From contig VZRZ01000460.1 in the NCBI GenBank assembly GCA_013398175.1, positions 400,156 through 464,155 on the forward strand: a stretch of 64,000 bases of DNA, given 5' to 3'. The notes beneath the pieces are model-generated. The model saw only the letters and a program-made list of their open reading frames with translations, made no database searches and was not told the DNA's origin. Below are positions 12,166-26,539 of this stretch, piece by piece; position 1 is the first letter of the stretch, and every line of letters starts with the position of its first letter. A program made the position numbers and the translations under genes. The DNA comes from Climacteris rufus. Its lineage: Eukaryota > Chordata > Aves > Passeriformes > Climacteridae.

Positions 12166-14642
12166 TCTGTCCTTCCTGAGATTTGGCACTTTGAAGACCA
12201 TATAGTTAAGTTTTAAACAACTTCAAAATACCATGATTAATGATTCTGTTAAGAACAGTAGTTGGTCAGTTCAGTGTTACTTAGTGAAATGACGTTATTA
12301 ACATTTACTGGATGAGATTAATCTGCTTCTGTGCTTGTGGTAAGCAAGCTTTCTAGTCAGCACTTTGCCCCTAAACACTTCTTTTTGCATATGTTCCTGG
12401 GCAAACAGGTATTTTCTGGTTTTAGCCTCTTTCCTCAATTACTGACTGTTCTGCTTTGCCCAGCTCAGTTCACCGGGCTCTAACAGAATCCCACGTGATT
12501 TTCCCTGAGTTTATTGTGTGGATCCTCCTTATAACTGGCTTTTCGGCACAGTGTGCCTTGCTTTAGCTAATCCATTTTACTAAATATCTGAACAGCTTAT
12601 TTAATTTCTGATTTAATTTCCATTGCATATAGGCAATTGCAAGTGTATTGATGATAAAGAAAGAATCTGTAACACTGCCAGAACCTCATGGCAATGTGTT
12701 TTTTCACACAGTCCATATGCATCTGTGTACAAAAAGTTGAGTAGAAAAAAAGTTGAGTACAAAACCAGGTGAGTTACCTCAATTTTTTCTCCCCATGTTC
12801 TTAGATCAACAGCTTAGAACATGATCTGACATTGGAGCACTGAATGTTTTTCTGAGATTTAGAAAAAAGGGTAGGGAAAATTGAACTGGAGGATTACATT
12901 GAGTTGAGGGAGAACAATTGCTATGGCTGGTTGGCAGTGGCCCAAGATTTTATAAGGGATTGAATAACTCCCAGCTTTGTGCTGTTGAAATTTCCTTCTA
13001 TGCCATTTTTTTCCTGACGTTTTATAAATATGGAAAAACAACAATTGTCAGCTGAATTAATTATTCAGCTGGTTTAGTCTGTAGATAACAACCTGTGTCT
13101 TCACCATGCAGTTCTTACACTTGACAATGACAGTTGATGAGGTGGGGTAGTTGAGCTGTAACATCACAGAAAGGAGAAAGAAATCTGCTCCTCCGTTATT
13201 GGCCTGTTTTGTCCTTTTCATGATCTTTCACAAACTATGCAATACCTACCAGAACAGGATTAGTGGCATGTTTGTTGGGTGTTGCATGGTGAATTTTATA
13301 TACAGAACTGTTCCATGGTAGCAAAGTCATGGATAGCTCTGGTTTGTACTATGGAGGAAAGGAGGGAACATGCTGGCTTATATTGTTTATTTATTTATTT
13401 AGTTAGTTTACCTACATTACTGCTTCTTTCTTCCCCAAAGCAGGATTTATTTTACTCACTGATGTTTTTAATGTTTGATTTTCTTTCCAGTTGCTTTGTT
13501 TTAAAAGGGGAAATTGACAAACAAACCTGTATTGTGAGGCTCAGTTTCTGAAAGGTAGATTTCTGCAAGGTTCATTTTTGGCCATTGCCTTTTTGTAGCT
13601 TCCTAGCAGGGAATTGATTAGAAGCAGTGTGAAGTTGAAGTAGAAACTGGGATCTTTTATTTGGTGGAAACATGTATTTCCAGGTTAGTGAGCCCAATTT
13701 TAAGCATGTATTCCTGAAATGTTTTCCTTATAGTTGTTTTGCTCTTTTTTTTTTCAGAGATAAATTTAGTATTAATGCTGGAAACCCCTAATGACAAGAT
13801 TGTCCACTCCTAGGCTTCTGCTAACAGAACAAGAATAAGAAAAAAATGAGAAGGCAAAAAAATCCTTATGCTTGCTAACATAAATCATCACAATATTTGA
13901 AATCAGCACATATGGTACAGTAACATTGCCCATTGCTTTGAGACCCTCTAATGAAAGACCATATGGGCTTCTGCTGCATCAAAACACAATAGACCTGTGT
14001 TTAGGACTCCACAGTGACCTGGATTCAGAACTTCCTTGCTTTTATTGGTTTGTGTGCCTGCATGAACATTTTTTCTTCCAACACAGTGGGTTTTTTTCCT
14101 TTTTCTTTTTCTGATTCCTTTGTTCAGTGACAGATTCCAATGGATTGAGCAAGACAAATATGTGTCTGTGTCAAATTTCATGTGACTGCCTTTGCACATT
14201 CCATGATATTTCCAGATTTCAGAAATAGTGAGAGAATATTAAGACTGGATGTCTTAATCAGAATAAATTCATGGAGATAAAAAGTGCTCCCTTTTTTTCC
14301 TGGTGACTCTTTCTAGAATTACAGAAATTTGTTTGGAATCACAGAAATTAGAGTGTCATCCTGAGGATTTCCAGTGGTTCATGGTCACTGTCTTGCAAAA
14401 GTCACTCTGTCCTGTGGCTATACTGAAAGAGCTGAAATATAAAATGTTGTTAAAACTGTGGTATTAGTGTCTTATAGGATTATTTATATAAAGGCTTATA
14501 CACCATTACTGAAGTAGGCACAGAAAATACCCTTGGATCTAAACACTTCCAGCACACTGATACTTCGTACTAAGGAAGTTAGAACATAGGTCCTTGCTTT
14601 TGCCACATTCACTGTTCTCTAAAAATAATCAATCACAACCTC

Positions 14643-14668
14643 TTTTTTTTTTTTTTTTTTCCCCCCCC
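14643..14668. repeat. T18C8 homopolymer junction
   Basis: Eighteen T followed directly by eight C, then TGGGG. Such junctions are prone to sequencing and assembly error. Confidence 0.85.
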
Positions 14669-17600
14669 TGGGGAAAACATACAAACCCTCCATGGACCCC
14701 ACATTGTTTTCATTCAAATGATTCTCTTTCTCTTCAGTTGTATTTTGGCTAGCCATTTTACTGCCCAACCCCCAGCTGACTTCAGGGCCCCTAAAATCCA
14801 TCTGACTTACATCCCATCAACTGGCTACAGGTCTTTAGTTCAGTCATCAGGTGGAGAAGGCTAGGTGAGATCCACATTTCCTGCTCACTTCTCAAAACAG
14901 AACAGGAGCAGATAGATGGTGGCCTCTCCAGGACTGTACTGTGGTGTGCAGGGGACCAATACTCCACCTTTTCCTTCTCTTAAATTATCTGTTATGCATG
15001 GATCAAAGCTAAATCTAATCAGTTTTTTGGAAGTATGACAAAAATATAGTCACCAAGGGCTATGCATTTACTAAGGACCTTCCAAACCCAGTATAAGACA
15101 GAGGACAGCAGATGGATGTGGAGGACAGATGGGGATGTGGTTATTAACACAATGATAAAGAGTGGTTGGCTGGAGAACAGTTTGCCTTTCTGTTCCCAAA
15201 GTGGACAGGTTTTCTCTGGCAGCTGGGGTTAACTGGTGGGAATGAGAACAGTCAGAGGAAGGCAGATGTCTTCACATTGGTGAGCAGGGAAATAGGGCAT
15301 AAAGCTCCCTTCAAGTGATAGCTCTTCTGCATCCAGGATGGGTTTAGATTGATTTTTCAGATAGGGGTTTTGAGAAGCACAAGGTTCAAATGGCAGTGGA
15401 TGTATATGGAAGCATAAGGGGCTGAAATGAATTGTGAAGTGGCTCAAGCCACGGCAGAGAGATACATGGGTGCACTGAGGCAGAAAAATCAGGAATAACT
15501 TGCTATATTATATTTCTGTCAGTTTTCTATAAACAATATTACTGAGCAACAGCAAAAGCTTAGCAAGCTAGCTAAGCAATAAAATTATCATCATTCCAAC
15601 ATCAGGTAATTGTTTATTTTGTAACTGCTACTTCTGTCAGTGATACTACTTTGATGGTCGTGCTGTGTGAATTCAAATACAATTGTATTACTTGACATTA
15701 CAGTAAAATAAGTAACAAGTTAAGTAGTCAGTATAGTAGTGAGTTCTTCTTTGTATTTAGGCAGAGAAAGGGTAGAGATGAGTATTTTTGGTAAATAAGT
15801 CTAATTGCTCCAGCTATCTCCCCATTCAGCTTTTTTTTTTTTTTTAACTTTCCTTATAAGACATCTTTCTTCAGTGCTCTGTCACATCTATCAAGTTCCT
15901 CTACTGTCTGTTTTGTAAGCTTTGGACCAATTCAATAAGTCTCATAATTATGCAAAAGTCTTGATTTTGAAACATGGGCCTGAGAGTTCTGCGAAAATTG
16001 GCAGAATGGAAAATAATTGCCAATATAGACCTATTCAGGACCAGAAAGGAAAAAGGAATCTACTTGTTTCTCCTCTATCCTTCTGAACTAGATAGGTTTC
16101 TTCCAAATCTCAGATTTGGTTTTAGAGTAAAGTGGTATTCCGCACTTGCTCTTCTAAATCAATTTCAAAACATGAATCCAGTGATAAACGTTTGATCTCC
16201 GGCATACATATTCAAAAAATACTTTTTGATTCTATCTTTTTTTTGTCACACAGAAAACATGAGAAGTCTCACATTCATTTTTTTTGCTCTCACACATGTA
16301 GTGGAAGACAATGCAAACATTCTTCTGCTGCACTAGATATTACCTAGATGGAAATTTAAAAATTAAATATCCTTTTCCTTCTATTTCCAGAGGTTTTTAG
16401 GATGACAAGTTAATCAAGACTTCATTTGAGCCCTGCATTCTTCAACTCGTCATAGCATATCTCTTCTAATGTAGCTGTCCATTCCATTCTAAGCAGACTT
16501 TTTAAAAGGTTTGCATATGTTGCAAATTTACTTCACTGAAAAATCTCTTAGCCTTTTTCTTAACTAGCCACATATGAATTAAAACCCAGAAAGACTGCAG
16601 GTGTCCCAGAGAGGTGGCTATTAGGAGCATAGCTGGAACGACCTCAGTGCCCTGACCTGAAATCTGAAGAGACTCAGAGAGAGTTCTTGGCAGAGTGTCA
16701 TGATTCCCTGTGACCTGGAGAAATCACTTACACTCCCTCTGCTCAAGACTCCTCATTTGCAAAAATGAATTCTGTTTGCTTGGGGATCCTGCACCACTAA
16801 TGACAGTGGGTGCTCAGCTTCTGAGCTTATGAAAGTCAGTCATATATATGCTGTCAGTCTTAAATCTGTCCTGTGCCTTTTGGGGTACAATGTGTAAAGA
16901 ATACAATTTTTCTATACCACCCACTGTACAACATATAATTTACAGGATCTAAATAAGTATCTGGAGAATTATATTTTGTGATGGGACTTACAGTTATGAA
17001 GAACAGAGGTGGTTAAAGGTAGACTTTCAAGAGAGAGAACCATTTGTTTCAAATCTCTGGATATTTGAAAGCCATGAGTTCAGAAGAGAAGCAAGCTGCA
17101 GTGTCCTGCTGTCTCAATTGTATCCTGGGCTGCCCTGCAGTCTAAATGTGGAAAGAGGATGGTATTTCATAGGTATTCAACAGTTGTTTTTCTTTCGTTA
17201 GCATCTTCTGTAGCTGGCATATAATGAAAGGACATCTATTTATAAGTGTTACGTTTCCCTTCTGAGATTTTCATGATAAATGCACAGACTATGGCAAATT
17301 TTCTTCCCTTGCTTCTGACATTTTATTTTTTAATGAACTATTATGTTAATAAAGTCTTCATAAACCCTGGCAGTGTAACAACAGTGATAGAGCTTGCCTT
17401 TTTGCTCAGCCATAAAAATAAAGAAAATATGTCCAAAATAATTTTTTCTAAGGACCGCTAGCAGAAATCTCTTAAACATATTACATGAAAGGGATGCTGT
17501 GAAAACTTGGCTAAAATAGTGCTGGTCAGCTCAGCCTGAGGTGGAATTATCACTGGTCAAGTCACAGTATCTCTGTCTTTAGTTTTACAAATTAAAGCCC

Positions 17601-20600
17601 ATCAGGAATAAAATTCTGTCTTAAATCTTCTGGTCTGTATCATGAGTAATAGATTTTCAGTTCCCAAGGGATCAGAATAATTGAATATATTCAAATTTAA
17701 CTCAACATTTAATACCTAATTTTATTACTGAATTCAGAGTTTCTTTGGAGCAGAATATGTGGAAATCTAAGAGAATGGAAATGGAAACGAAGAAAATCCA
17801 TCTAAAGGGCCAGCCTGTGAAATTACTCCATTTCTCTGTTCTGGTCAACAGCCTATGAGAAGATGCCTTAAAAGAAAATAATTCTGAGCTTTCATCTTTA
17901 CACAAATACATATTGTAAACAAACTCTCTGAGCTGTGAAGGATCCAAATACTTGTTTTTACTGATTACGTACAGAAGTAGTTACATATGTGTATTCTTGT
18001 GCTGGCAGCTTCTGTTAACTTTTAATAAAGGTGCAAATGATTTCTTCAGTATTACCTACTTGAACACTGTTTCATTTGATATCTATGCAAAACGAGCCAG
18101 CAGATATGAGGCAGTTCTGCTCTCCACAATAACGATGGTGTCAGAAAAAAGAATAGTTTACCACATGATCATGGGATGAACAAAACAGGCAATGTATGAA
18201 TAAGCATGGAGACTGAATTTTAGTTTGTCCCTAAAGCTGCTCTCACTTTGCCAATCTGATGCAGGGAAGCTGGTAGGCAGTTTGAGGGAGGCTGTATTTT
18301 TGTTTTGTTTTGTTTCTTGCCTGACTAGAGGTTAAAAAAATGCTATAGATTCTTGGCCCGCTAGGCACTGAAGAAATACTGGTGCTGAATGTGCCCAGTT
18401 GAATATTTCAGTTGTATCCAGAGAAGAATATAGTAGGTGCTAATTGTCCTGGAAACCTGGTAGATCTATTTTTTTCACTGTGAATGTTAGCTTATGATTT
18501 GTGCCCTTACTGAATTTTTGAGACATGGTTCAATAAAAAATTAAATTGTTGCCCTGTCATCTCTGTCAACACAACACTCTGTCAACTACTGAAGTTCAGC
18601 ATAGGCTCTCACTTTGCAGACGTTAAAAAGCATTAGTGCAGGCAGAGCTATTTTGTTCAGCTGAAGAAAGTATCCCTCCATTTACCTTGCCCTCAAATTC
18701 AGGACTGTGAACACACTTCTGATAAGGAGTGGAAAAATTCTTGGCTTATGCTAACAAGTCGGAATGAAAAGTTCTGGGGTTAAGGGATGAAGTGCAGAAA
18801 TTAAGGTCTTGCAAGTAATTGTATAGTATCAAATCAAGGCCAAGAGTGAAATCACATTCTTATATTGCAGAGGTGCTTTACAGTTTTCCCTGATATGTAG
18901 CTTTCCAAAGCACATTCAGTAAAAAATATTGCAATTTTGCTTCATCTGGAGAGTAACAGGGTCTTGAGTGATCTACATGTAGGTCTAACTGCAAGAAAAG
19001 GGTCAGGCAGAGAATGCTTCTGGCACAATGTAATGTATTGCTTTATGCTTTCCTAAACAGTGCTGCTTATTCTCAATTGTATTAAAAAATTGTTTCATGT
19101 GGAAGTATGTAGTGGCCAACAAATATGCAGTAAAATTGGACATAGTGATGTACTAGTCCTTTTCTTACTCCTCCCTGGCTGCATGCTTGTAGTCACCCCT
19201 ACGAACAGGACAATGGTTGATACCAGTCTGCTACATGCATATGTAATCTATTATAAGGGTGAAAAAACAGTGAGAATAGAATAGAATATAGCCAGCATTT
19301 CATTTGAATTTTTCTGTTGCATTCATGCATGCCATTTACTAATTAACACAGATTAGTGTTAATTTTCCTGTATCTCCTTCTAACAGGACACTGTGCATTC
19401 ACCAGCTTTGCTTTTTGTTTGTAAATAACTTGTCCAAACTGAAGTAATTTAAAATCTTCTCCTCACTTTAGTCAATTGAAAAGATATGTGCTGTTATTCA
19501 CTTTATCATCCAGTCAAGCAATGCTGTTTCAGAGCCTGATCCAGAGTCCATGGAAAAACTCCTACTGCGTTAAACGTGTTTAGGATCAAGCTCTTAGCAA
19601 TGGCAGCACTTTAATAAATCGGTCTTGCAACCCCTTTGTGGTTCTCTATGGCCTGCTAGCTTTAGGGTTTTCTTTGTCTTTTTAAGGATTTTATTCTACC
19701 CAAGCAACCCTGACTTATGTTCTGTACAGCCCCACTGAACATAAATAGAGTTTTACAGACTGTAAGTCAGAACAGAGACTGCTTGTCTGATTTTTTTTTT
19801 TTCTGATCCAAAGTTCACTGTCATGCTAGGTTGCTTCTTCCCTGCATCTGCTTTCAAAATTTCATTTCTCTCTTATTTCTGTGTTTCCAGAGCTCTGGCC
19901 CTGTCACTCAGCTGCTAAAACTCTGTCTATTGGGCTGCCTTCTTCCTCTCAACTGCTAGATCTTTGCTGGCTCCCAACAATCTTCTTTCCATCCTCATGT
20001 GTCATAATGTATTTGCTGCTGTTTAATGAGTTGCCAAAGATGGGTGAGCCCACACTCTTATTCTATCTCCCAGCATTATTAAATGATAAATACAAGCCAA
20101 AACAGTATTTTCTTTTGAGGAACCTTAAACTCCTAACAGGCATGCCTTTCCAATTGTCCAAACTAAATACGGCCATAACCTCTGACAGTAACTTGACAAT
20201 ACTCTATTGACTTCAACAACATTACTTTAACTGTGACTGAAATTTACACCTTAGTATAAATGGAGCTTGTGTTTCACATAAATCACAAGAAACTAGTTAG
20301 AGGTATGGCAAATTAAATTGAATATCTGATGTCAAACTACTGCAAGTTCCAGAATTAGTGCAGATGAATATCAAATCTTAAATTCATGTCTGAAGTGAAA
20401 CTAAAATTACCATTGTATAATGGAAATAGCTCTGTTCCATATCTTCAATGACAGTCATGAATTTAATAATATAACAAACCACTGGATGTCTCTACTGTGC
20501 CATACCAGTCCAGATAAAAAAATATTTATCAGGCACAAAAGCCTGCATAAAAAAGAAGGCAATTTGAACATGGAAGTATTTGAAATGATAGGACAGAGAT

Positions 20601-22317
20601 TGGAGATAAATCTCTTACTGGATGTGCTGTTATATGCAGACATTACCTGTATGGTACAGTAAAATTCAATTGATTCTTACAAATAAGGAAGTTTCCTTTC
20701 CTTTTATAATTTAGGTGGTACCTGTTCTTCAGACGCATAGAAAACTACACATCTCTAGTAGAGTGATTTGTGATTGCTTTTATTTCTTTAACTCAGCTGA
20801 ATGGCATCCAGATTTAAATTTTAGTCTTCTAAAGCCTTCTCCTAAAGCCTTATTCCTTTGCTGTCCCTCTCCATGGACCACGGATGATGAAGGTAGTGCT
20901 CTGGAAACTCTACATATTAATTAAGTAAAAAAGGGCTACATAAAAATCAAGGCAATTTAGAACAGGAAGGATAAAATCATAAAGACAGGAATACCTAAGG
21001 GTGTCAAACGTATTACATGGGCTATGTGCTTATATATGTAAGGGAAAGGGGATGAACCCTCAGATAGATACCAGCTGGATTTAGTCACCATGGCTACACA
21101 AGATTTGTTCTGGCTGTCCCTTCAAGCTGTTTTTCCAGTCAGAAGGATTACAGGGCTGTGAGGTTTCTGTGGGGCAGGCACCACATTGCTTCTGAGGCAG
21201 GCTGGCAGCAGCACATTCAGGCACCTGATGAGAAGGCTACAGACATTTCCTCATTCAGACACCTCACCAGGTACAGGAAAGGCTGTGCTTGAAAGTGAGG
21301 CTGGTTTTCTTTGCTTGGCATTCTGTGCCACTCTCTTGGGGGCTGCTAGTATTCTGTATCAGTGTGTGTTAGTTTGCTAAAGGATTCCAAAAGCACTTAA
21401 TGACTTGCATTGTGCAGAGAGCATGTTCTGCACACCAGATTAAATAGCGACTATAAGACCCAAGTTGTTCTTTCCAGTCTTGTTTTGATTTCAAGTAAAA
21501 AAAATTAAGCATCAAAATTAATAATAAAAAATACCACCACACGATTTTCAATTTATCACAAAACTACCCATCAGAGTAGTTATAAGTCATTACCAGTATG
21601 AATGCCTTTGCTTATTTGCAGTCCCTCACACAGTCACTTCCACTTTTGAAGATGAATCAGGATGTGAAAAATGTGTGCCTGGTTTGAGATCTGGGAGTTA
21701 TGACAGTCAAATGCTTCTTAGCCATGCCAGTAATGACGACTCACTGGCATCTCTAGTATAGCCGCTGGGTATTCATGCAGAAGAGATGCCATGCCATGTG
21801 TGATGCTAGAAGGCAGTGATGGCAAATTATTGTGTTAGGCTAGCAAAGTGGGAATTTACAGTGTGTTGTCAGATACTCATGAATTATTCTTACCAGGAAA
21901 ATGGCAATAAATGGGGGCTAGATACTCTTACCTCAGTCTTAATAACCATGACTGTAGTTGGAACTTCCATTGTTTTTTAGTATTTTTATTTTTATTTTTA
22001 AATCCATAAAAATGTTGAAACTGAAAAAGCAATTATCTATAATGCCAGTGGATTCAATTTTACTTTACCCCAAACCTTTGGTCTGAGCAGAGCTGTTGAG
22101 TTTTAAAAAGACTGCTCTGCTCTCCTATATCTGTAATGAACTCCTGCATTGCAAAGTTTAAATATGCAGCTTCAGGGAACAAAAGAAGCCACTAAAATGT
22201 AGATAAATCAACAGCTTTTGTTCAAAGGAACCTTTTCACCTTTTCAGTAGCATGAAACTTGCAAGAATAAAAACAGTATTTTGAATTTTATCACGCCTTT
22301 CATCCAAAGAACTTTGC

Positions 22318-22344
22318 AAAAAAAAAAAAAAAAAAAAAAAAAAA
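22318..22344. repeat. Poly(A) tract, 27 A
   Basis: An uninterrupted run of 27 A. Upstream sequence was checked for a processed pseudogene or SINE and none was recognised. No target-site duplication was found around it. Confidence 0.85.
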
Positions 22345-24519
22345 GAATAAATTAGTTTCCCCTCATGACACAGTGTTGGCAAATTTGATATTTCAGTTGA
22401 TATTTCAGTTTGGAGGGGGAGTAGGTCAAGACAAAATGAGGAACAATAGTTTCTTGAAAGTCTGACATAGGCAACCTGTACTAAGAACCAGAGATACGAC
22501 CTGGACTATCATAAGATAAAAGTCCTGTTTACTGGTTTTTGGAAATGAAATCATGCAGAGGACAAATCTCTAAAGAAAATAGTCTACTGGTCATGGCAGA
22601 ATATGAAAAATCACCAGCTGACTGCAGGTGTTTCTGCATTGAAAGTCGAATAAAAGTAAACATACATTAACTCTATTGGCAAACACACTGCTTATGGCTT
22701 GAGCTAGGTCAGGTCTGTAACTATAAGTATGGTGATGCCTGATGGCATTGGGGATTTAGCTCTTGGTGTCTGCCACTTTGAGACATGTAGAATGGTAATA
22801 AATGTGTCCTCTTACCTTGCAGAACCCTTGCAAGGACGGCTATACGGATATTAATGGATTTCAGGTGCTTAGTTGAATCTGCAAAAATAAGCACCGCATA
22901 TGTTTTGCCAAATATCCTACTTGCTTTGTCCAGATCCCCATGTACCTTGACTCATATTGGACATATCAGACACAAAAATTTACTCCTTTTCCTGACCTGT
23001 AGCATTTCTCTAATGTACATTTTATAGTCTTAAATGTATACCTCTTTTACTTTTCCAGAATAATCAGGTTGCAATTTCCCCTGGGGAGAATATTTGCTAC
23101 TCCAGCAAATTTTCTGACACTCATTCTGCACATCTTCTTGACTCAGTATCAATTCATGTCGTTATACCTTATGCATTGCTCCAAATAACTCCAGTTATTA
23201 CTTACGTTTTTCTAGCTTTAAAATATTTGACATCTCCTATTAGGTCTCCTCATCATGCACTGAGGTGTCACTTAGTCAGGTTATCATGCAGAATTAGCTC
23301 CTCCTGCCTCTTTGTTCACCTGTGGAACCTTAGTTTTTGGGGAGCTCTGGTGTAAACTCCCCACCTGTTTATCAATATATTTTGGACTGAATGCAGCACA
23401 CCAAATGTGGGTATATGAGAATTGTACAAGGCAAGGACAAACCCATTTCAGTTTCCTCATGTGAAACCCAAATCTAAGAACTTTACTTGTTTTCACTGCT
23501 GTGTATCATTATGAACTCTGCATTGCTACCTCCCATCTCTTCTCCATCCTGCACAACTAACTTGGAGTATTTCTGCCCAGAAAGTTTATCTCCCTAGTTT
23601 ATCACTACCCTAGTGAATGCTTATTTCTCTTCATTAGCATTCACCAAACTCACTGAACTGTTCCCAGTGAATTACTAAAGATACCTCCTTTCTCACCACC
23701 CTCTGGTTCCTGAGCTGTTGTCCAGCCTGAAGAGCTTTAACCAGCTGCCTCAGACCATCCATCCAATACCTTTTTTTTTTGTGTGTGCAGGTCGTGCTCA
23801 GATTGCAATGACTCGTTCTGCTGTTCCACCTTTGGAGGTAACTTCTCTAAATGCCCATAGTCTCTTAATCCATCAGGCTTGATCTGTCTGCCTAGGAGAA
23901 CCTGGGGGTCTCTCCCCAGCTATGGTGGGATTTGCTTCTGCTGTCCTCAGATCCCTGTGGTGAACTCAGAGCATGACAAAAATGAAAGCAAAGGGTGAAC
24001 TGCAGCCTGCATCCCTTCCCTGTGTGCCAGGGATGCTCCGTACTGAAGTATGGTAGCACCCTGTGCCTCCTGCACGGACAGACCTTTGGCAGGTGCTGTG
24101 CAACTCCCCTGGGCAGGCTGAAGGGCAGGATGCTTTTGCTTAGGTTTCTCAGAGGCACTGATGTTCATGAGAGTCTGACGGCAGCCAGAGTGGACTAATG
24201 ATATTGCCAGAGGCTTGAAGAAGGAGGGGGAGAAGGAGTGGAGCTGCCTTCAAGACAGGAGGCTGTAGGAGGACTGTGATTTCTACAACTCTTCTAAAAG
24301 GCTTTTAATGGTTTGCTTCATAGCCTCATTAAGAGAACAGTGTTAGAGCTTCAAAAAGAGCCCTCTGCAATTCTTGTGCTGGATGGGTAATGCACCTCAC
24401 AACGTATATCTATATCAAAGCAAAGAAATGCAGAACTGTGCTGCATGGCTGGACCTCAAAGAAAAGAGCTAGAACATTTCTTCTTTTACCCTCTACACTG
24501 AATCCTTGCAATAATTAGC

Positions 24520-25080
24520 CGAAGTAAAATGAATATTAGCTTATACTTAACTGCCTTTCCAGCATGTTACTCTGCATTGACCCAGTAGTGCTAAACCAAT
24601 TATTTTTTGAACTTTATGGCTTTAAATAATCCACTGCTTTAAAACTCCCTCTACCCCTCAGCTACTTAACCACAGGCCCGACTGCCCTAAATCCTTTTCT
24701 TATACTTTGTAGCTTTTTAAGCAAGCCCCCTCTTTAAGTAGACATAATCCCTTCTTTGTAGAAAACATGAAAGACCTTGAACAAATCAAGATTTCTCCAT
24801 GGAGAATTCAGCTAATCCTCTGCTTAGCTCCTAACAAGGAAATCCATCTCGCCACCAAGCACCCCATTACTAGAACTAATGCCTGACTTGAATAACAAGC
24901 ACATTATTGTGCTTTAATTGTAGCGCTGCTCTGTCACATGGAGAGGTTGGAGGGAAACGTGACTCGGCTCCTTCAGGAAAGACAGGTCACGCCTTTTTGT
25001 TGTTGTTCACCTTACTGTGATTTAAAAGCAGATTAAATTAACTATTAATATGAACTGCACATACTTGAGATTAGATGAAA
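24520..25080. promoter_or_regulatory. Candidate conserved non-coding element C
   Basis: A low-repeat segment with many homeobox cores (ATTAGC, AATTAACTATTAATATG near 25035-25055, CTTTAATTGTAGCGC near 24910), TTTAAATAATCC, and an isolated CpG-containing GACTCGGCTCC near 24960. It lacks any open frame of note. The density of ATTA words and absence of homopolymers resemble deeply conserved enhancers in gene deserts. Only a multispecies alignment can establish this. Confidence 0.3.
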
Positions 25081-26539
25081 CAGCTGTACTGTAGCTCTCT
25101 AGTACACTCTATTATAAAACAAGTGCTGTTACACTGGATTACTATTCCCCTTTACGTTGTCTTTTGACTGTTGTGAAACTCGTATGCCAGGGTTCAAAGG
25201 ATGTAATCATGCCTTTGGGGAGAGAGAGGCATCAGACATTTGGTCACAGAAAATTATGTTAGTGTTAAATCAGAGTGAAAGCAAACGAATCCATAACATG
25301 GATGCATGGTCAGCACTTTTTCCCAGAAAGGCTCTTTACAGCATGAACTGGCTACTGCTGCAACAGTAGAAGGGAGACAAAACACTTTGTGGCAAAATAA
25401 CTGTACATATTGAAAGAAATAGAAGGTGCCAGTCTGGCTCTGGGATAGTGGTGCTAGCACTGGTGTAGCTGCTCACTGGGTCCCATCAAAAAATGGAAAC
25501 AGGAAGAGGACACCTGGTACAGAACATGGCATGATCATTGCATGATCTCAGGCCTGATCACGGGCCACTGGAGTTGGGATAGTCATTGCAATTAGTCCTT
25601 GGATTCTTGTGGTTCAACAGCCACAGCTAAATCAGAAATGAGCTATATTGTGGGAAGTGGGCTGTGTGCACGTCACCATGTGTGCTTCACGAGCTTGGGG
25701 GTACCTGGCTTTCTCCTCAGCTTGCACAGGTTTGGGGAGAAGTGTCCACTGCATTCCATCAACAACTGTAGAGGCAGACACAGAGACAGGAGCGAGTGTG
25801 TGAGGAGTGAGCCCTGCACAGCAAATGCACCTCCTCACTGAGCTGCTCTGATGTGCCTCTGATTTAGTCTCTTAAATAGTTCCATGCCATGGAATTAGTG
25901 TGCTTCTTCTGCCAGTTGTGAAGCTTCTCTGGATGCCCTGTTGAAGTGTGGGACTATAGGTGATTCCCCATTTTTATCTAGATTAGGAAGAACGAATTCA
26001 CTTGGAACACATCTGTGGTAACTCCTGTATTAAACAAGGAAATGTCTTTGATGCTATTTTTCAGAGCTGAGAGAATTAACTGTGAGAATGATAACTCATT
26101 TCTATGCCTGATAAAAGCATATGTGTATTGCTACACAACAGTGATTACAAGAAAATAGTGATTACAAGAATAGTGATTACAAGAAAAGAGGAAATGCTGT
26201 CTTTTCAAATGTGATGAGAAATTAGGATGAAATACCTTTTTTATTCAGGCATGATTTATCATCCTATGTGGAGAGCATGGGCTGCATGTTTATTCTCTTG
26301 GTTTATAATGTGCTTTTTTAAGCAGAATTTTTTCCTCTCTGTACAACAAACTTAGCTGTGGTTGCTGCTGCAGTCATGTCTCTAGATTCTGAAGTGTAAC
26401 ACTGAGGGATGGGTGGGATGGGGAAGACGAGCAGCAGCATTATATGGATTTAAAGTGACATTAGGCAAATATTGAGCAAGATTTTAATTACAGTGGTTAT
26501 GGCAAATTTTCCTACTGTGGGAGACGTCAAAAATCCTCC
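25081..26539. other. Gene-free stretch containing a small tandem repeat
   Basis: Unique DNA with no recognised gene. The only structured item is the three-copy repeat at 26141-26189 listed separately. Overlapping frames on both strands at 25600-25840 are complementary shadows with no domain. Confidence 0.5.
26141..26189 (+). repeat. Minisatellite, three copies of GTGATTACAAGAA
   Basis: Three tandem units start with GTGATTACAAGAA at 26141, 26158 and 26173, with 15-17 bp periods that vary only in the length of the A-rich spacer. It is likely to vary in copy number. Confidence 0.85.

Larger units (their letters stand above)
12166..24519. other. Long gene-free stretch with few repeats
   Basis: About 12 kb of AT-rich unique DNA. 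I see no LINE, LTR, exon or RNA gene. Low-complexity items are T18 followed by C8 at 14643-14668, T15 at 15831-15845, and A27 at 22318-22344. Frames such as 19881-20210 plus and 23892-24168 minus lack a recognisable domain, splice-site support or biased codon use. Confidence 0.5.

Noticed and set aside
22318..22344. Poly(A) run considered as the tail of a processed pseudogene
   Set aside because: No gene-like body upstream and no target-site duplication.
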